A DNA stretch of 39,513 bases from JBAUHN01 sp049680295 (GCA_049680295.1 JBAUHN010000157.1:1-39513), one strand, 5' to 3'. Shown: positions 15,618 to 24,483, numbered from the stretch's first letter. The notes: a model not told the origin generated them from the letters alone. Made by a program: numbers and translations.

Positions 15618-16202
15618 TCAGGCCAGTATTGCGATACCGGCCACGATCAGCAGTGAGATCGCCATGCAGACGTTGATTATCCTTTGCAGGCGTTGGCTAA
15701 GGTCCATGCGGCCCAGTTTTGCCCCCGCTGCCAACCAGATCAGATGGACAGGCACCCAGATCGCGTTAAACACCGCCAGTTTGATAGCGACCTCCCAGAT
15801 CGGTGCGGACGGCATAAATGCAAAGCCGGAGAATAGCGTGGTACCGACGACATAGGCCTTGGGGTTGATCATTTGCAAAGCAAACCCGTTGCGAAACCCA
15901 AGCGGTCGGGACGCAGGCTGGAACCCGATTTTTGCACCGGCACTGGCGATGCGCCACGCCAGATAGATCAGGTAGCAGGCGGATGCAGTTAACAGTACCG
16001 CACGCAAGGATGGTACTGCTAAAACGAGTGCAGCCAGACCGGACAGGACGATCATCATATTGACAAAACCGCCCAAAGCCAGCCCCGTCACAAAGCGAAA
16101 CCCAGCGCTGAAGCCATATGAGGCGCCGATGCCGGCAGTCGTCAGAACCCCCGGCCCCGGCGTGATCAGTAAAAAAAAGACCGCGATGGCAAATTCAATC
16201 AC
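15618..16202 (-). CDS. LysE/RhtB-family exporter
   Basis: A 194-residue inner-membrane protein with about six hydrophobic helices. The LysE-family signature is near the start (FFLLITPGPGVLTTAGIGASYG) and in the middle (GFRNGFALQMINPKAYV). Family members export amino acids or small metabolites. The start is GTG at 16202; it lies 17 bases behind the D-2-hydroxyacid dehydrogenase gene on the same strand, so it is likely the last gene of the dehydratase/FAH operon. An exporter here may relieve build-up of an acidic intermediate, but its substrate is unknown. Confidence 0.85.
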   Translation of the reverse strand: MIEFAIAVFFLLITPGPGVLTTAGIGASYGFSAGFRFVTGLALGGFVNMMIVLSGLAALVLAVPSLRAVLLTASACYLIYLAWRIASAGAKIGFQPASRPLGFRNGFALQMINPKAYVVGTTLFSGFAFMPSAPIWEVAIKLAVFNAIWVPVHLIWLAAGAKLGRMDLSQRLQRIINVCMAISLLIVAGIAILA

Positions 16203-16219
16203 TTTTCACCAACGCAGGT

Positions 16220-17143
16220 CTAGATATCTGCGCATTCAGGCACCGCGCTGATAACAGTACCGTCTTTGAGATGCTGCAACAGATTGTCGACGGTCAATGC
16301 CCCCATGGCGGCGCGGGTTTCAATCGTGGCGCTGCCAACATGGGGCAAGAGCACAGTGTTGGGCAAATCGCGCAAAGCTTGCGGGATGTGGGGTTCACGC
16401 TCAAACACATCAAGCCCGGCCCAGCCGAGCGTGCCGTTTTGCAGGGCTGTGATCAGGGCTGCCTCGTCAACGACAGACCCGCGGCTGACGTTGATCAATG
16501 TGCCTTGCGGACCCAATGCGTCCAACACCTCCGCGTCTACGATTTTGTTGGTGGCGGGGCCACCCGGTGTGATGCAGATCAACACATCACAGTCGCGCGC
16601 CATCGCCGTCAGATTGTCATAATAGGTATAGGCCACATCCTTACTATTGCGTGAATGATACAGGATTTTGCAGTTCCAGGGTGCCAGTTTGTCCGCAATT
16701 GCCTGACCAATCCGACCCAGCCCCAGAATGCCGACGGTCTGATTGTCAGCGGACCGGGTCAGGGCGGCATTGCCCTGCGCCTCCCAATTGCCGGAGCGCG
16801 CGTAGGCATCATCGCGCAAAACCTCGCGGTAGCAGGCCAGCATCAGCAACAGGGCCGTTGTTGCGACCTCCTGGTTCAAGACGTTGGGCGTGTGGGTGAC
16901 GATGATGCCACGGCGTGCGGCCTCATGCGCGTCCACTGCGTCATAGCCCACCCCATAGCCGCTGATCACGCGCAAATTGGTCAATGATGCCATCAGGTCC
17001 GGGTTCACGCCGTCATGGCCATTGGTCACGACATGGGTGATTTTTTCAGGCTCGAAGTTATCCAGTTGATGAATGGTGAACGCGGCGGCCATACGGTCGC
17101 GCATCGTGTCCGTTACAGCGCCGATTTGTAAAAGATCAGGCAT
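16220..17143 (-). CDS. D-2-hydroxyacid dehydrogenase (glyoxylate/hydroxypyruvate reductase-like)
   Basis: A 307-residue NAD(P)-dependent dehydrogenase with the family's nucleotide motif GLGRIGQAIADKLAPWN. The catalytic residues are in LINVSRGSVVDE (Arg), DVFEREP (Glu) and LPHVGSAT (His). ATG 17143 follows AAAGG and overlaps the FAH gene end by eight bases; an upstream ATG (17173) lies deeper in that gene. In this operon the FAH hydrolase should release pyruvate and a two- or three-carbon hydroxy acid such as glycolate or lactate. This enzyme could interconvert that product with its keto acid. The exact substrate is inferred from context. Confidence 0.85.
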   Translation of the reverse strand: MPDLLQIGAVTDTMRDRMAAAFTIHQLDNFEPEKITHVVTNGHDGVNPDLMASLTNLRVISGYGVGYDAVDAHEAARRGIIVTHTPNVLNQEVATTALLLMLACYREVLRDDAYARSGNWEAQGNAALTRSADNQTVGILGLGRIGQAIADKLAPWNCKILYHSRNSKDVAYTYYDNLTAMARDCDVLICITPGGPATNKIVDAEVLDALGPQGTLINVSRGSVVDEAALITALQNGTLGWAGLDVFEREPHIPQALRDLPNTVLLPHVGSATIETRAAMGALTVDNLLQHLKDGTVISAVPECADI

Positions 17144-17984
17144 CTTGATCAACCTTTTGTTGCTGATGGCCAAGGCCCTGAATGGTCAGGTCCATTACAT
17201 CGCCTTTCTTGAGGAAAATCGGTTCGGGTTTATGCCCTAATCCAACACCGGGAGGGGTGCCTGTGGTGATCACATCGCCGGGATGCAGCGTGAAAAGCGC
17301 GCTGAGGTGTTCGATAATCTCGGCCACGGTAAAGATCATTGTGCTGGTATTGCCCGTCTGCATCCGCTTGCCATTCACATCCAGCGCCATGTCCAGATTT
17401 TGCGGATCGCCGACCTCGTCCCGCGTTACCAGCCACGGACCCGTCGGGCCAAAGGTGTCGCAGGATTTGCCCTTGGTCCACTGGCCGGTCAGGTTGGCCT
17501 GAAAGTGCCGCTCGGACACGTCATTGATGATGCAATAGCCCGCAACATGGTCCAATGCGTCTGCCTTGGTGACATATTTGGCGGTTTTGCCGATCACCAC
17601 GCCCAGTTCTACCTCCCAATCGGTCTGGGTTGACCCACGCGGCATGACCACGTCGTCATAGGGGCCAACCACGGCGGAATTTGCCTTGAAGAACAAAATC
17701 GGGTGTTCAGGAATGGCCGCACCGGTTTCTGCGGCGTGGTCCGAGTAATTCAGCCCAATGCACAGAAATTTTCCGATGTTACCGACGCAGGCACCGATGC
17801 GCTGTTTGCCTTCGACAACAGGCAGGTGCGCCGGATCAAGCGCGCTGAGTTTCGCCAGCGTCGCATCATCCAGCATATCGCCGTTGATGTCCGTCACATG
17901 GGCCGAAAGATCCCGCAGCAGACCGGCATCATCCAACAGACCGGGTTTTTCGGCACCCGGTGCGCCATAACGCAGAAGTTTCAT
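17136..17984 (-). CDS. FAH-family hydrolase, likely 2,4-diketo-3-deoxy sugar-acid hydrolase
   Basis: A 282-residue fumarylacetoacetate-hydrolase-fold enzyme. The core is FLCIGLNYSDHAAETG, then ILFFKANSAVVGP, DWEVELGVVIGK (metal-binding Glu residues) and DVITTGTPPGVGLG. Relatives cleave 2,4-diketo-3-deoxy-L-fuconate or -rhamnonate to pyruvate plus lactate, and the C5 equivalents to pyruvate plus glycolate. The start at 17984 (MKLLRYG) is the family N-terminus and follows AGAGGAC. It lies ten bases after the IlvD-type dehydratase and in the same operon as the SDR, which would make its diketo substrate. Automatic pipelines often call such proteins ureidoglycolate lyase; the context argues against that. 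Confidence 0.85.
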   Translation of the reverse strand: MKLLRYGAPGAEKPGLLDDAGLLRDLSAHVTDINGDMLDDATLAKLSALDPAHLPVVEGKQRIGACVGNIGKFLCIGLNYSDHAAETGAAIPEHPILFFKANSAVVGPYDDVVMPRGSTQTDWEVELGVVIGKTAKYVTKADALDHVAGYCIINDVSERHFQANLTGQWTKGKSCDTFGPTGPWLVTRDEVGDPQNLDMALDVNGKRMQTGNTSTMIFTVAEIIEHLSALFTLHPGDVITTGTPPGVGLGHKPEPIFLKKGDVMDLTIQGLGHQQQKVDQDA

Positions 17985-17994
17985 AGATTGTCCT

Positions 17995-19791
17995 CTAGTG
18001 GTTGTCGCGCGGCAGTGATTTGCGCGCAATGTCTTGGAATTTATCAGCACCCTGCAAGGTCATGCCGTGATCCAGTCTGCCGGTTTTCTCGCGGAATATC
18101 TCTTGCCAGGGCGATTGACTGGCGGGCACGTCATAGCCGCCACTGGCCGCCAGTGTCCGCGCGCGATCATTCAGCACGTCCAATGCGACCAGCATGTTGA
18201 CCGTGCCTTTGCCCAGATCAATGCGCACGGTGTCGCCGGTCTGCAAAAGCGCAAGCCCGCCGCCATCCGCCGCCTCGGGCGATGCATTCAGGATCGAGGG
18301 GCTGCCGGATGTGCCCGACTGCCGCCCGTCGCCGATGCAAGGCAAGGCATCAACCCCCTGTTTGATCAGGTAGGACGGCGGGCGCATATTCACCACTTCG
18401 GCGGCACCAGGATAGCCCTTTGGCCCTGCCCCGCGCATGAACAAAATGCAGTTTTTATCAATGTTTTCAGATGGGTCATCAATACGGTGGTGAAAATCCT
18501 CAGGCCCATCAAAAACAACCGCGCGGCCTTGGAACGCGTCGGGGTCGTCGGGGTTGGACAGATAGGTTGCGCGGAAACTGGGCGAGATGACAGAGGTTTT
18601 CATAATCGCGCTTTCGAACAGATTGCCCGACAGGTTCAGAAAACCCGCCTGCTTTTTCATCGGCGCATCTGCGGGTTTGATCACATCCGTATTCCGGGAC
18701 CGCTGTGCTGCGCAATTGTCGCCCATGGATCGGCCATTGACCGTCAGTGCGCCGGGATGCGGTAATAACCCACCGCTGATCAATTCACCGATGACCGCAG
18801 GCACGCCGCCCGCGCGCTGATAATCTTCGCCCAGGTATTTGCCCGCAGGCTGCATGTTGACCAGCAACGGAATATCATGGCCGTGATTTTGCCAGTCGTC
18901 GTTGTCCAAAGGCACGCCCAAGTGCCGCGCAATCGCGTTCAGGTGGATGGGCGCATTGGTCGAGCCGCCAATGGCCGAATTGACCACAATCGCATTTTCA
19001 AACGCGGCGCGGGTCATGACATCGGTGGGCCGCAAATCTTCCCAGACCATATCCACGATCCGTTTGCCGGTCTCATAGCTGATCTGCCCGCGTTCGCGGT
19101 ATGGTGCCGGAATTGCCGCTGAGCCGGGCAGTTGCATACCCAATGCTTCGGCCAGTGAATTCATTGTGGTGGCGGTGCCCATGGTGTTGCAATACCCGAC
19201 GGATGGCGCCGAAGCGGCCGCGATCTCCATGAATTCATCAGTGTCGATATCGCCTGCGGCCAGCTGTTCGCGGGCCTTCCAGATCACGGTGCCTGATCCG
19301 GCGCGTTCGCCCTTCCACCAGCCGTTCAGCATCGGGCCGACGCTCAGGGCAATGGCGGGGATGTTCACTGTGGCAGCGGCCATCAGCAGCGCCGGCGTGG
19401 TCTTGTCGCAGCCGATATTCAGGACCACGCCGTCCAATGGGTAGCCAAACAATGTCTCGACCAAAGACAGATAGGCAAGGTTGCGATCCAGCGATGCTGT
19501 GGGCCGTTTGCCGGTTTCCTGTATCGGATGCACCGGTACTTCGATACAGGTGCCGCCCGCCGCGATGATGCCATCGCGCACACGTTTGGTCAGTTCAATA
19601 TGGTGGCGGTTGCACGGCGACAGATCGCTGCCGGTCTGCGCAATGGCAATGATCGGCTTGCCTGACTGCAATTCTTCACGGGTCAGCCCGTAGTTCAGAT
19701 AACGCTCAAGATAAAGCGCGGTCATTTCCAGATTATCGGGGTTCATGAACCACTTGCGCGACCGCAAATCGTCTTTGGATATCTTTGTCAT
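17995..19791 (-). CDS. IlvD/Edd-family aldonate (pentonate-type) dehydratase
   Basis: A 598-residue Fe-S/Mg dehydratase. It closely follows the D-xylonate/L-arabinonate dehydratase pattern: RKWFMNPDNLEMTALYLER, IAQTGSDLSPCNRHH, GCDKTTPALLMAAATVN, GYCNTMGTATTMN and the C-terminal LPRDNH. Three Cys suitable for a [2Fe-2S] cluster are Cys60, Cys128 and the Cys in YCNTMG. It converts an aldonate to its 2-keto-3-deoxy acid. The ATG at 19791 overlaps the SDR stop by four bases. Sugar specificity (xylonate, arabinonate, fuconate or gluconate) cannot be read directly; the SDR/FAH partners point to the non-phosphorylative oxidation-hydrolysis route. Confidence 0.88.
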   Translation of the reverse strand: MTKISKDDLRSRKWFMNPDNLEMTALYLERYLNYGLTREELQSGKPIIAIAQTGSDLSPCNRHHIELTKRVRDGIIAAGGTCIEVPVHPIQETGKRPTASLDRNLAYLSLVETLFGYPLDGVVLNIGCDKTTPALLMAAATVNIPAIALSVGPMLNGWWKGERAGSGTVIWKAREQLAAGDIDTDEFMEIAAASAPSVGYCNTMGTATTMNSLAEALGMQLPGSAAIPAPYRERGQISYETGKRIVDMVWEDLRPTDVMTRAAFENAIVVNSAIGGSTNAPIHLNAIARHLGVPLDNDDWQNHGHDIPLLVNMQPAGKYLGEDYQRAGGVPAVIGELISGGLLPHPGALTVNGRSMGDNCAAQRSRNTDVIKPADAPMKKQAGFLNLSGNLFESAIMKTSVISPSFRATYLSNPDDPDAFQGRAVVFDGPEDFHHRIDDPSENIDKNCILFMRGAGPKGYPGAAEVVNMRPPSYLIKQGVDALPCIGDGRQSGTSGSPSILNASPEAADGGGLALLQTGDTVRIDLGKGTVNMLVALDVLNDRARTLAASGGYDVPASQSPWQEIFREKTGRLDHGMTLQGADKFQDIARKSLPRDNH

Positions 19792-20549
19792 TGGCCTGAC
19801 CACCCTCCGTCAATGACATGGGCATGTCCGGTGGTGAACGCACTTTCGTCGCTTGCCAGATAGACAACCAAAGCTGCGATTTCCTCGGCTGTTGCCACAC
19901 GGCCCATCGGTTGACGGGCCACAAATTGCGCCATTGCCTTGTCATAGCTGCCCAGTTCCTTGCCCAACGCGGTAACGCGGTCGTGCCAACTGGGACTTTC
20001 CACAGTGCCGGGGCAGATGCAGTTACAGCGGATGCCATGTTTGACGTAATCTACTGCAACCGATTTGGTCATGCCGACAACGGCGGCTTTGGTGGTGCCA
20101 TAGATAAAGCGGTTTGGCGCGCCGATGATTGACCCCGCGGCGGAGGACATGTTGATGATCGACCCGATCTTGCGTTCCAGCATACCGGGCAAAGCTGCGC
20201 GCATCGTGCGCACCATCGAATGGACATTCAGATCAAAGGCAAAGGCCAGATCATCGTCTGTCGCCTCAAGCACCGATCCGTGATGAACAAAGCCCGCACA
20301 ATTGAACAGCACATCCGGTTTGGCGCGCTCTACTGCGCGTGCGACACTGTCGTCATCGCGCACGTCAAGTTCAAAAATCTCGATATTTTCGAGATTCGCA
20401 TCGCGAATCGTGGAAAGGATTTCCATGTTGATATCTGTCGCAAACACCTGCGCACCCTCTTGCGCCATGGCGATCGCGCTGGCGCGCCCGATGCCTTGAC
20501 CGGCTGCCGTTACCAGCGCACGCTTGCCACTAAGTCTTTGTCCTGGCAT
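19788..20549 (-). CDS. SDR, 2-keto-3-deoxy-L-fuconate dehydrogenase-like
   Basis: A 253-residue classical SDR: cofactor motif TAAGQGIG, NCAGFVHHG, active-site Ser in MSSAAGS, and YGTTK (Tyr/Lys). The C-terminal block RQPMGRVATAEEIAALVVYL and HVIDGGWS matches 2-keto-3-deoxy-L-fuconate 4-dehydrogenases. It would oxidise the C4 hydroxyl of the dehydratase product to a 2,4-diketo acid for the FAH hydrolase. It is the first gene of the operon running to 15618, and its promoter shares the 190-base region with the divergent dehydrogenase at 20740. A related 3-hydroxybutyrate dehydrogenase function is possible from the fold but not from context. Confidence 0.85.
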   Translation of the reverse strand: MPGQRLSGKRALVTAAGQGIGRASAIAMAQEGAQVFATDINMEILSTIRDANLENIEIFELDVRDDDSVARAVERAKPDVLFNCAGFVHHGSVLEATDDDLAFAFDLNVHSMVRTMRAALPGMLERKIGSIINMSSAAGSIIGAPNRFIYGTTKAAVVGMTKSVAVDYVKHGIRCNCICPGTVESPSWHDRVTALGKELGSYDKAMAQFVARQPMGRVATAEEIAALVVYLASDESAFTTGHAHVIDGGWSGQ

Positions 20550-20739
20550 GTTTTATTACCCTTGTTGCCGCAGTTGGTCCGACGCTACTTGGTGGACGAC
20601 ATGCATTGATCTTCAAAAATATCTGCGCCTGCACGCACCATATGCTGGCGCTTTTGCACGGATGATTTAGCGTATGACAGAGATTTCGGTTTGACCATAA
20701 CCCCTTTGGTCCGTGCCACCTTAAAAGGATTGCCGCCCC
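20550..20739. promoter_or_regulatory. Divergent control region, SDR operon / denD operon
   Basis: This 190-base gene-free stretch must hold both promoters. TTGGTCCG occurs twice in direct orientation (20574-20581 and 20706-20713), which could be half-sites for a regulator such as the nearby GntR protein. No clear -35/-10 pair was identified. The regulatory reading is inferred. Confidence 0.3.
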
Positions 20740-21624
20740 ATGACTTCTATTCGCAAAATCACCCTGATCGGCACCGGCCTGATGGGGACGCCGATGACGC
20801 AAAACCTGATGTCGGCAGGGTTTGACTTGACCGTATGGAACCGCAGTGCCGCCCGTGCAGCCGCCCTAGTTGCTGCGGGCGCGCAGACCGCTGGCACTGC
20901 GGCCAAGGCCATTGCCGGGGCGCAGGTGATCATCACGATGTTGCCGGATGGCCATGCCGTGGACGCCTTGTTGTCGAACAGCGATTTCAAAGCGGGTTTG
21001 CAACCGGGCATGGTCTGGATCGACATGTCCAGCGCAAAGCCGGAACATGCCCGCAGCCAATCTGCCCTGCTGGCGGGATTGGGCGTGGCCCATCTGGACG
21101 CGCCGGTTTCCGGCGGCACCAAAGGCGCCGAAGCGGGCAGCCTTGCGATCATGGCGGGGGGCGATCGCGACGTGTTTGAAACCGTGCGGCCGGTGTTTGA
21201 GGCAATGGGCAGGCCGGTGCATGTCGGACCATCAGGCGCCGGCCAACTGTGCAAACTGGCAAATCAGACAATTGTTGCTGTCACGATTTCTGCCGTTGCC
21301 GAGGCAACCTTGCTGGCCGAAAAAGGCGGCGCAGACCCGGCCGCATTGCGCGCGGCGCTGCAAGGTGGGTTTGCCGACAGCATTATCCTGCAACAGCACG
21401 GGACACGGATGTCGACGGGTAATTTCGTCCCCGGTGGTCTGTCGAAACTTCAGCTAAAGGACCTTGATAATACTTTGGCCGAGGCAGCGACGCTGGGTCT
21501 TGCCCTGCCCTCAACCCAGGCCGTGCGGGATCGGTTTGCGCATTTGGTCAATGAAATGGACGGCGCGGATCTGGATCATGCGGGCCTTTATTTGGAACTC
21601 AAACAAAGAAACAACCTGACATGA
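20740..21624 (+). CDS. Beta-hydroxyacid dehydrogenase (GarR/threonate dehydrogenase-like)
   Basis: A 294-residue NAD(P)-dependent oxidoreductase of the 3-hydroxyisobutyrate dehydrogenase family. It has the nucleotide motif GTGLMGTPM, the substrate-binding DAPVSGGTKGAEAG, and the catalytic Lys in GAGQLCKLANQ. Relatives include 2-hydroxy-3-oxopropionate reductase (GarR) and L-threonate dehydrogenase (LtnD). It is translationally coupled to denD by an ATGA overlap, which favours a role with four-carbon sugar acids such as threonate or erythronate, or reduction of tartronate semialdehyde. AAAAGG precedes the ATG. The precise substrate is open. Confidence 0.85.
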   Translation: MTSIRKITLIGTGLMGTPMTQNLMSAGFDLTVWNRSAARAAALVAAGAQTAGTAAKAIAGAQVIITMLPDGHAVDALLSNSDFKAGLQPGMVWIDMSSAKPEHARSQSALLAGLGVAHLDAPVSGGTKGAEAGSLAIMAGGDRDVFETVRPVFEAMGRPVHVGPSGAGQLCKLANQTIVAVTISAVAEATLLAEKGGADPAALRAALQGGFADSIILQQHGTRMSTGNFVPGGLSKLQLKDLDNTLAEAATLGLALPSTQAVRDRFAHLVNEMDGADLDHAGLYLELKQRNNLT

Positions 21625-22586
21625 CAAAAATTCTCATTATCGGTGGCGGCGGCATGATCGGCCAAAAGCTGGCACAGCGCATTGTCGATGCGGATATATT
21701 CCCCGGCGCGGACCTGACCTTGTTTGACCGGACCTTTCCGGTGGGTGGTGTGGCGGCGAAAACCATCACTGGCAATACCTCTGATCCGGCAAGTGCCCGA
21801 AAGCTTGCTGCTGCGCGCCCGGATATCATCTTTCACCTTGCCGCCATCGTCTCAGGCCAGTCCGAGGCGGAATTCGGCTTGGGATGGGATGTGAACATGA
21901 TGGCAACCTGGCACTTGCTGTCAGCACTTAAGGACGCGCATGAGGCATCGGGTGGCACCTACCGGCCGAGGGTGGTCTTCACCTCGTCGATCGCGGTTTT
22001 CGGCGCGCCCTTCCCCGAAAAGATCGGCGATGAATTCCTAAGCGCGCCGCAAACCAGCTATGGCGCCCAAAAGGCGGCGAGCGAATTGATGGTGACCGAT
22101 TTCAGCCGAAAAGGTTACATCGACGGTCTGTCGCTGCGTTTGCCGACGATCTGCGTGCGACCGGGCAAAGCTAATGCGGCGGCATCCTCGTTCTTTTCGG
22201 GCATCATCCGCGAACCCTTGAACGGGGTCGAGGCGATCTTGCCCGTATCCGACACGGTGCGCCACTGGCACGCCAGCCCGCGCACCGCGGCCGGGTTTCT
22301 GACCCATGCTGCACAAATGGACACCGAAAAGCTGGAAGGGCGGCGGGCACTGAACCTGCCGGGCGTCAGTTGCACCGTTGCCGAACAGATCGAAGCATTG
22401 CGCCGGGCGGCGGGGCAAAAAGCCGTCGATCTGATCAAACCGGTTCCTGACCAAACGATCATCGACATTGTTGGCGGCTGGCCCCGCAATTTCGCGCCAG
22501 ACCGCGCCACCGCATTGGGGTTCAGGGCCGAAAGCAGTTTTGACGAGATTATCGCCGTCTATATGCAGGACGATTTTGCGCCCTAA
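21621..22586 (+). CDS. denD: D-erythronate dehydrogenase-like (NAD-dependent epimerase/dehydratase family)
   Basis: A 321-residue extended SDR with the Rossmann motif GGGGMIGQKLAQ, IIFHLAAIVSGQSEAEF, and the catalytic SYGAQKAASE (Tyr and Lys). The segment GLSLRLPTICVRPGKAN followed by AAASSFFSGIIREPL is typical of DenD, which oxidises D-erythronate to 2-keto-D-erythronate. The usual partner genes (otnK kinase, otnC, otnI) are not next to it. Its stop codon interlocks with that of the convergent GntR gene (CTAA shared). If it is not DenD, it is another sugar-acid dehydrogenase of the same fold. Confidence 0.8.
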   Translation: MTKILIIGGGGMIGQKLAQRIVDADIFPGADLTLFDRTFPVGGVAAKTITGNTSDPASARKLAAARPDIIFHLAAIVSGQSEAEFGLGWDVNMMATWHLLSALKDAHEASGGTYRPRVVFTSSIAVFGAPFPEKIGDEFLSAPQTSYGAQKAASELMVTDFSRKGYIDGLSLRLPTICVRPGKANAAASSFFSGIIREPLNGVEAILPVSDTVRHWHASPRTAAGFLTHAAQMDTEKLEGRRALNLPGVSCTVAEQIEALRRAAGQKAVDLIKPVPDQTIIDIVGGWPRNFAPDRATALGFRAESSFDEIIAVYMQDDFAP

Positions 22587-23233
22587 TTGCCAAGCGTATC
22601 ACCCGTCATATGCCGCGCCAGATGATCGTGGATGCGGCGGCGTGTCAGATCTTCGTCACCGGCAATCACGGCCTCCAGAATATCGGCGTGATGCTGGATG
22701 TTCTCTGAAATGAAATCAAATCGCATGTCCGCGACCATAAGTTGCTGACGGAACTGCGCATAAATCTGGCTGTGCATTTGTTTCAGCATTTCGGACCCGC
22801 AGGCGGAAATCAGTGTTTGGTGAAACTCATTCTCAGCGCTGAACCAAATGTCGATCAGCCCGCTTGGATCGTCCTGTGCATGGATGCGTTTTTCAATATG
22901 GCTGAGTTGGTGATGCGCCGCTGTCAGCCGTGCCTCCCAGGCAACGCCGCCCTTGCGGATCGACAAAACGCAACCCTCGCTTTCCAAAAGCACCCGCAGG
23001 TGCGTCAGCTCAATCAGCTTTTGCGGCGATCTTTTCGGCACGCGAAATCCGCGTTGTTCCTGAAAATCGACCAATCCGACTGTCGACAGCCGAAACAGCA
23101 CCTCGCGGACGGTACTGGCCGAGCAGTCAAAATCGGTGCGCAACGCTTCGGCGCGCAGCTTTGAGCCGTGTTCGAAACCATTGGTGATCAACCGATGTTT
23201 AAGCTCATGATAAACGTCAATTTCGTGCGACAT
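22583..23233 (-). CDS. GntR-family regulator with FCD effector domain
   Basis: A 216-residue regulator. The winged HTH spans residues 5-70 (RAEALRTDFDCSASTVREVL then LSTVGLVDFQEQRGFRVP). An all-helical FCD domain spans about 75-210, with His residues in AENEFHQTLI and near the C-terminus (HHADILEAVIAGDEDLTRRR) likely to hold a metal and an organic-acid ligand. FCD proteins usually repress sugar-acid operons and let go on binding the acid. It is divergent from the TRAP/uronate operon at 23430, its most likely target, with 196 bases between. Confidence 0.88.
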   Translation of the reverse strand: MSHEIDVYHELKHRLITNGFEHGSKLRAEALRTDFDCSASTVREVLFRLSTVGLVDFQEQRGFRVPKRSPQKLIELTHLRVLLESEGCVLSIRKGGVAWEARLTAAHHQLSHIEKRIHAQDDPSGLIDIWFSAENEFHQTLISACGSEMLKQMHSQIYAQFRQQLMVADMRFDFISENIQHHADILEAVIAGDEDLTRRRIHDHLARHMTGDTLGN

Positions 23234-23429
23234 AATTCAGGGTGTTCTCGATATTGGTTGAGGCAGGTTAAGTCAAAAACTCGCACAAATATAGCAAAAT
23301 CTCAAAATTATATAAAATTTCAAAAACTTCTTATGTGACTCGCAGTGACCGACTAACGTCGCCACAGCGTTTTATAGACCGGGGCGACATGACCCCTCAT
23401 ACCACACGCTCAACGTCTGGGAGGACACA
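23234..23429. promoter_or_regulatory. AT-rich divergent promoter region, gntR / TRAP-uronate operon
   Basis: A 196-base region with a markedly AT-rich core (about 23280-23330) typical of a promoter. GTCGCC (23358-23363) and GGCGAC (23383-23388) form a short inverted repeat downstream of it, and an AAATT/AATTT pair lies at 23305-23320. Either could be the GntR site, but neither is strong. The dctP Shine-Dalgarno GGGAGGACACA ends the region. Confidence 0.4.
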
Positions 23430-24452
23430 ATGAAACTAATGAAAACAGCGGCCACAGTGGCCGCCGCTGCAGCCATGGTCGCAGGCACCGCATTGGCAGA
23501 TGGCCATGCAACAACCAAACTGCGCATTCAGACGCATTTCTCGCCCGAAACCTTGTCCGGCAAGATGGCCGCCAAATACATCGACGACATACAAACCATG
23601 TCCAACGGTGAAATCGCAGTTGAGATGTTTTATTCGTCTTCCGTCGTAAAATCGGTTGAAACCTTTGACGCAGCCGCCACAGGCATTCTTGATTGCGACA
23701 TGACCGGTGGTGCCTATCAGACCGGCAAGAACCCGGCATTCCAGTTTGCGGGCGACCTGTTGGGGGGCTATCAGAACCCATACCAGCAAATGGCGTGGTT
23801 GTTGCACGGTGATGGTCGCGCGGCGTTGAACGAACTTTATAATGGCTATGACATGGAATTCATCGGCTGGTGGATCCCCGGGCCGGAATCGCTGGCCTCG
23901 ACCAAACCAATCCGTACAGCGGCAGATTTCAAAGACTGGAAGTTCCGCTCGCCCCCCGGCCTTGCGACAAAAGTTTTCGCGGCCCTTGGTGCCTCGCCCA
24001 TCGTGATGGATTTCAATGAAATCTTCACCGCACTTGAAACAGGCATCATCGACGGTGCAGATGCCGCAAACCTGACCAACAACGTTGGTCTGGGTCTCTA
24101 CGACATCGCCACGCACACCAACTATCCCGGCTTCCACTCGATGCCTGCCGACCACCTGGCATGCCGCAAAGACGTGTGGGACGCGATGCCTGAGAACCAC
24201 AAGCGCATCATGCAAGTCGCCATGGACAGCCTTGCGCTGCACAATGCGACCATCAACGAAGTCCAGAACGAGCAGACTGCAAAGGACCTGCGCGCCAAGG
24301 GCATCAACCTGTATGAGTGGTCACCAGAAGATCTGCAGGCCTACCGCGACGCCGTTCAAATCGGCTGGACCGAGTTTGCAACAACACCAGAGGCCAAGGC
24401 CCTGCTGGCAAGCCACATCAGCTTTTTGCAGCAGATGGGTGCCATGAAATAG
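23430..24452 (+). CDS. dctP: TRAP transporter solute-binding protein (mannitol/chloroaromatic subtype)
   Basis: The periplasmic receptor of a TRAP transporter, 340 residues. The signal peptide (MKLMKTAATVAAAAAMVAGTALA) is predicted to be cleaved near residue 23. Typical features are LRIQTHFSPETLSGKMAAKY, the ligand-carboxylate Arg in FKDWKFRSPPG, and ALETGIIDGADAANLTNNV. The GWWIPGPESL-type core resembles the FcbT1/mannitol-chloroaromatic branch rather than classic C4-dicarboxylate DctP. A strong Shine-Dalgarno precedes the ATG. It heads the operon with uronate/aldarate enzymes, so a uronate, aldonate or sugar lactone is the likely ligand. A hairpin follows the gene. Confidence 0.92.
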   Translation: MKLMKTAATVAAAAAMVAGTALADGHATTKLRIQTHFSPETLSGKMAAKYIDDIQTMSNGEIAVEMFYSSSVVKSVETFDAAATGILDCDMTGGAYQTGKNPAFQFAGDLLGGYQNPYQQMAWLLHGDGRAALNELYNGYDMEFIGWWIPGPESLASTKPIRTAADFKDWKFRSPPGLATKVFAALGASPIVMDFNEIFTALETGIIDGADAANLTNNVGLGLYDIATHTNYPGFHSMPADHLACRKDVWDAMPENHKRIMQVAMDSLALHNATINEVQNEQTAKDLRAKGINLYEWSPEDLQAYRDAVQIGWTEFATTPEAKALLASHISFLQQMGAMK

Positions 24453-24483
24453 TCAACGCTTATTGTGTTGATTTGATACGCGT

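Noticed and set aside
17136..17984. Ureidoglycolate lyase (purine catabolism) for the FAH-family gene.
   Set aside because: No allantoin or ureide genes are nearby. The dehydratase and SDR partners fit a diketo-deoxy sugar-acid hydrolase better.
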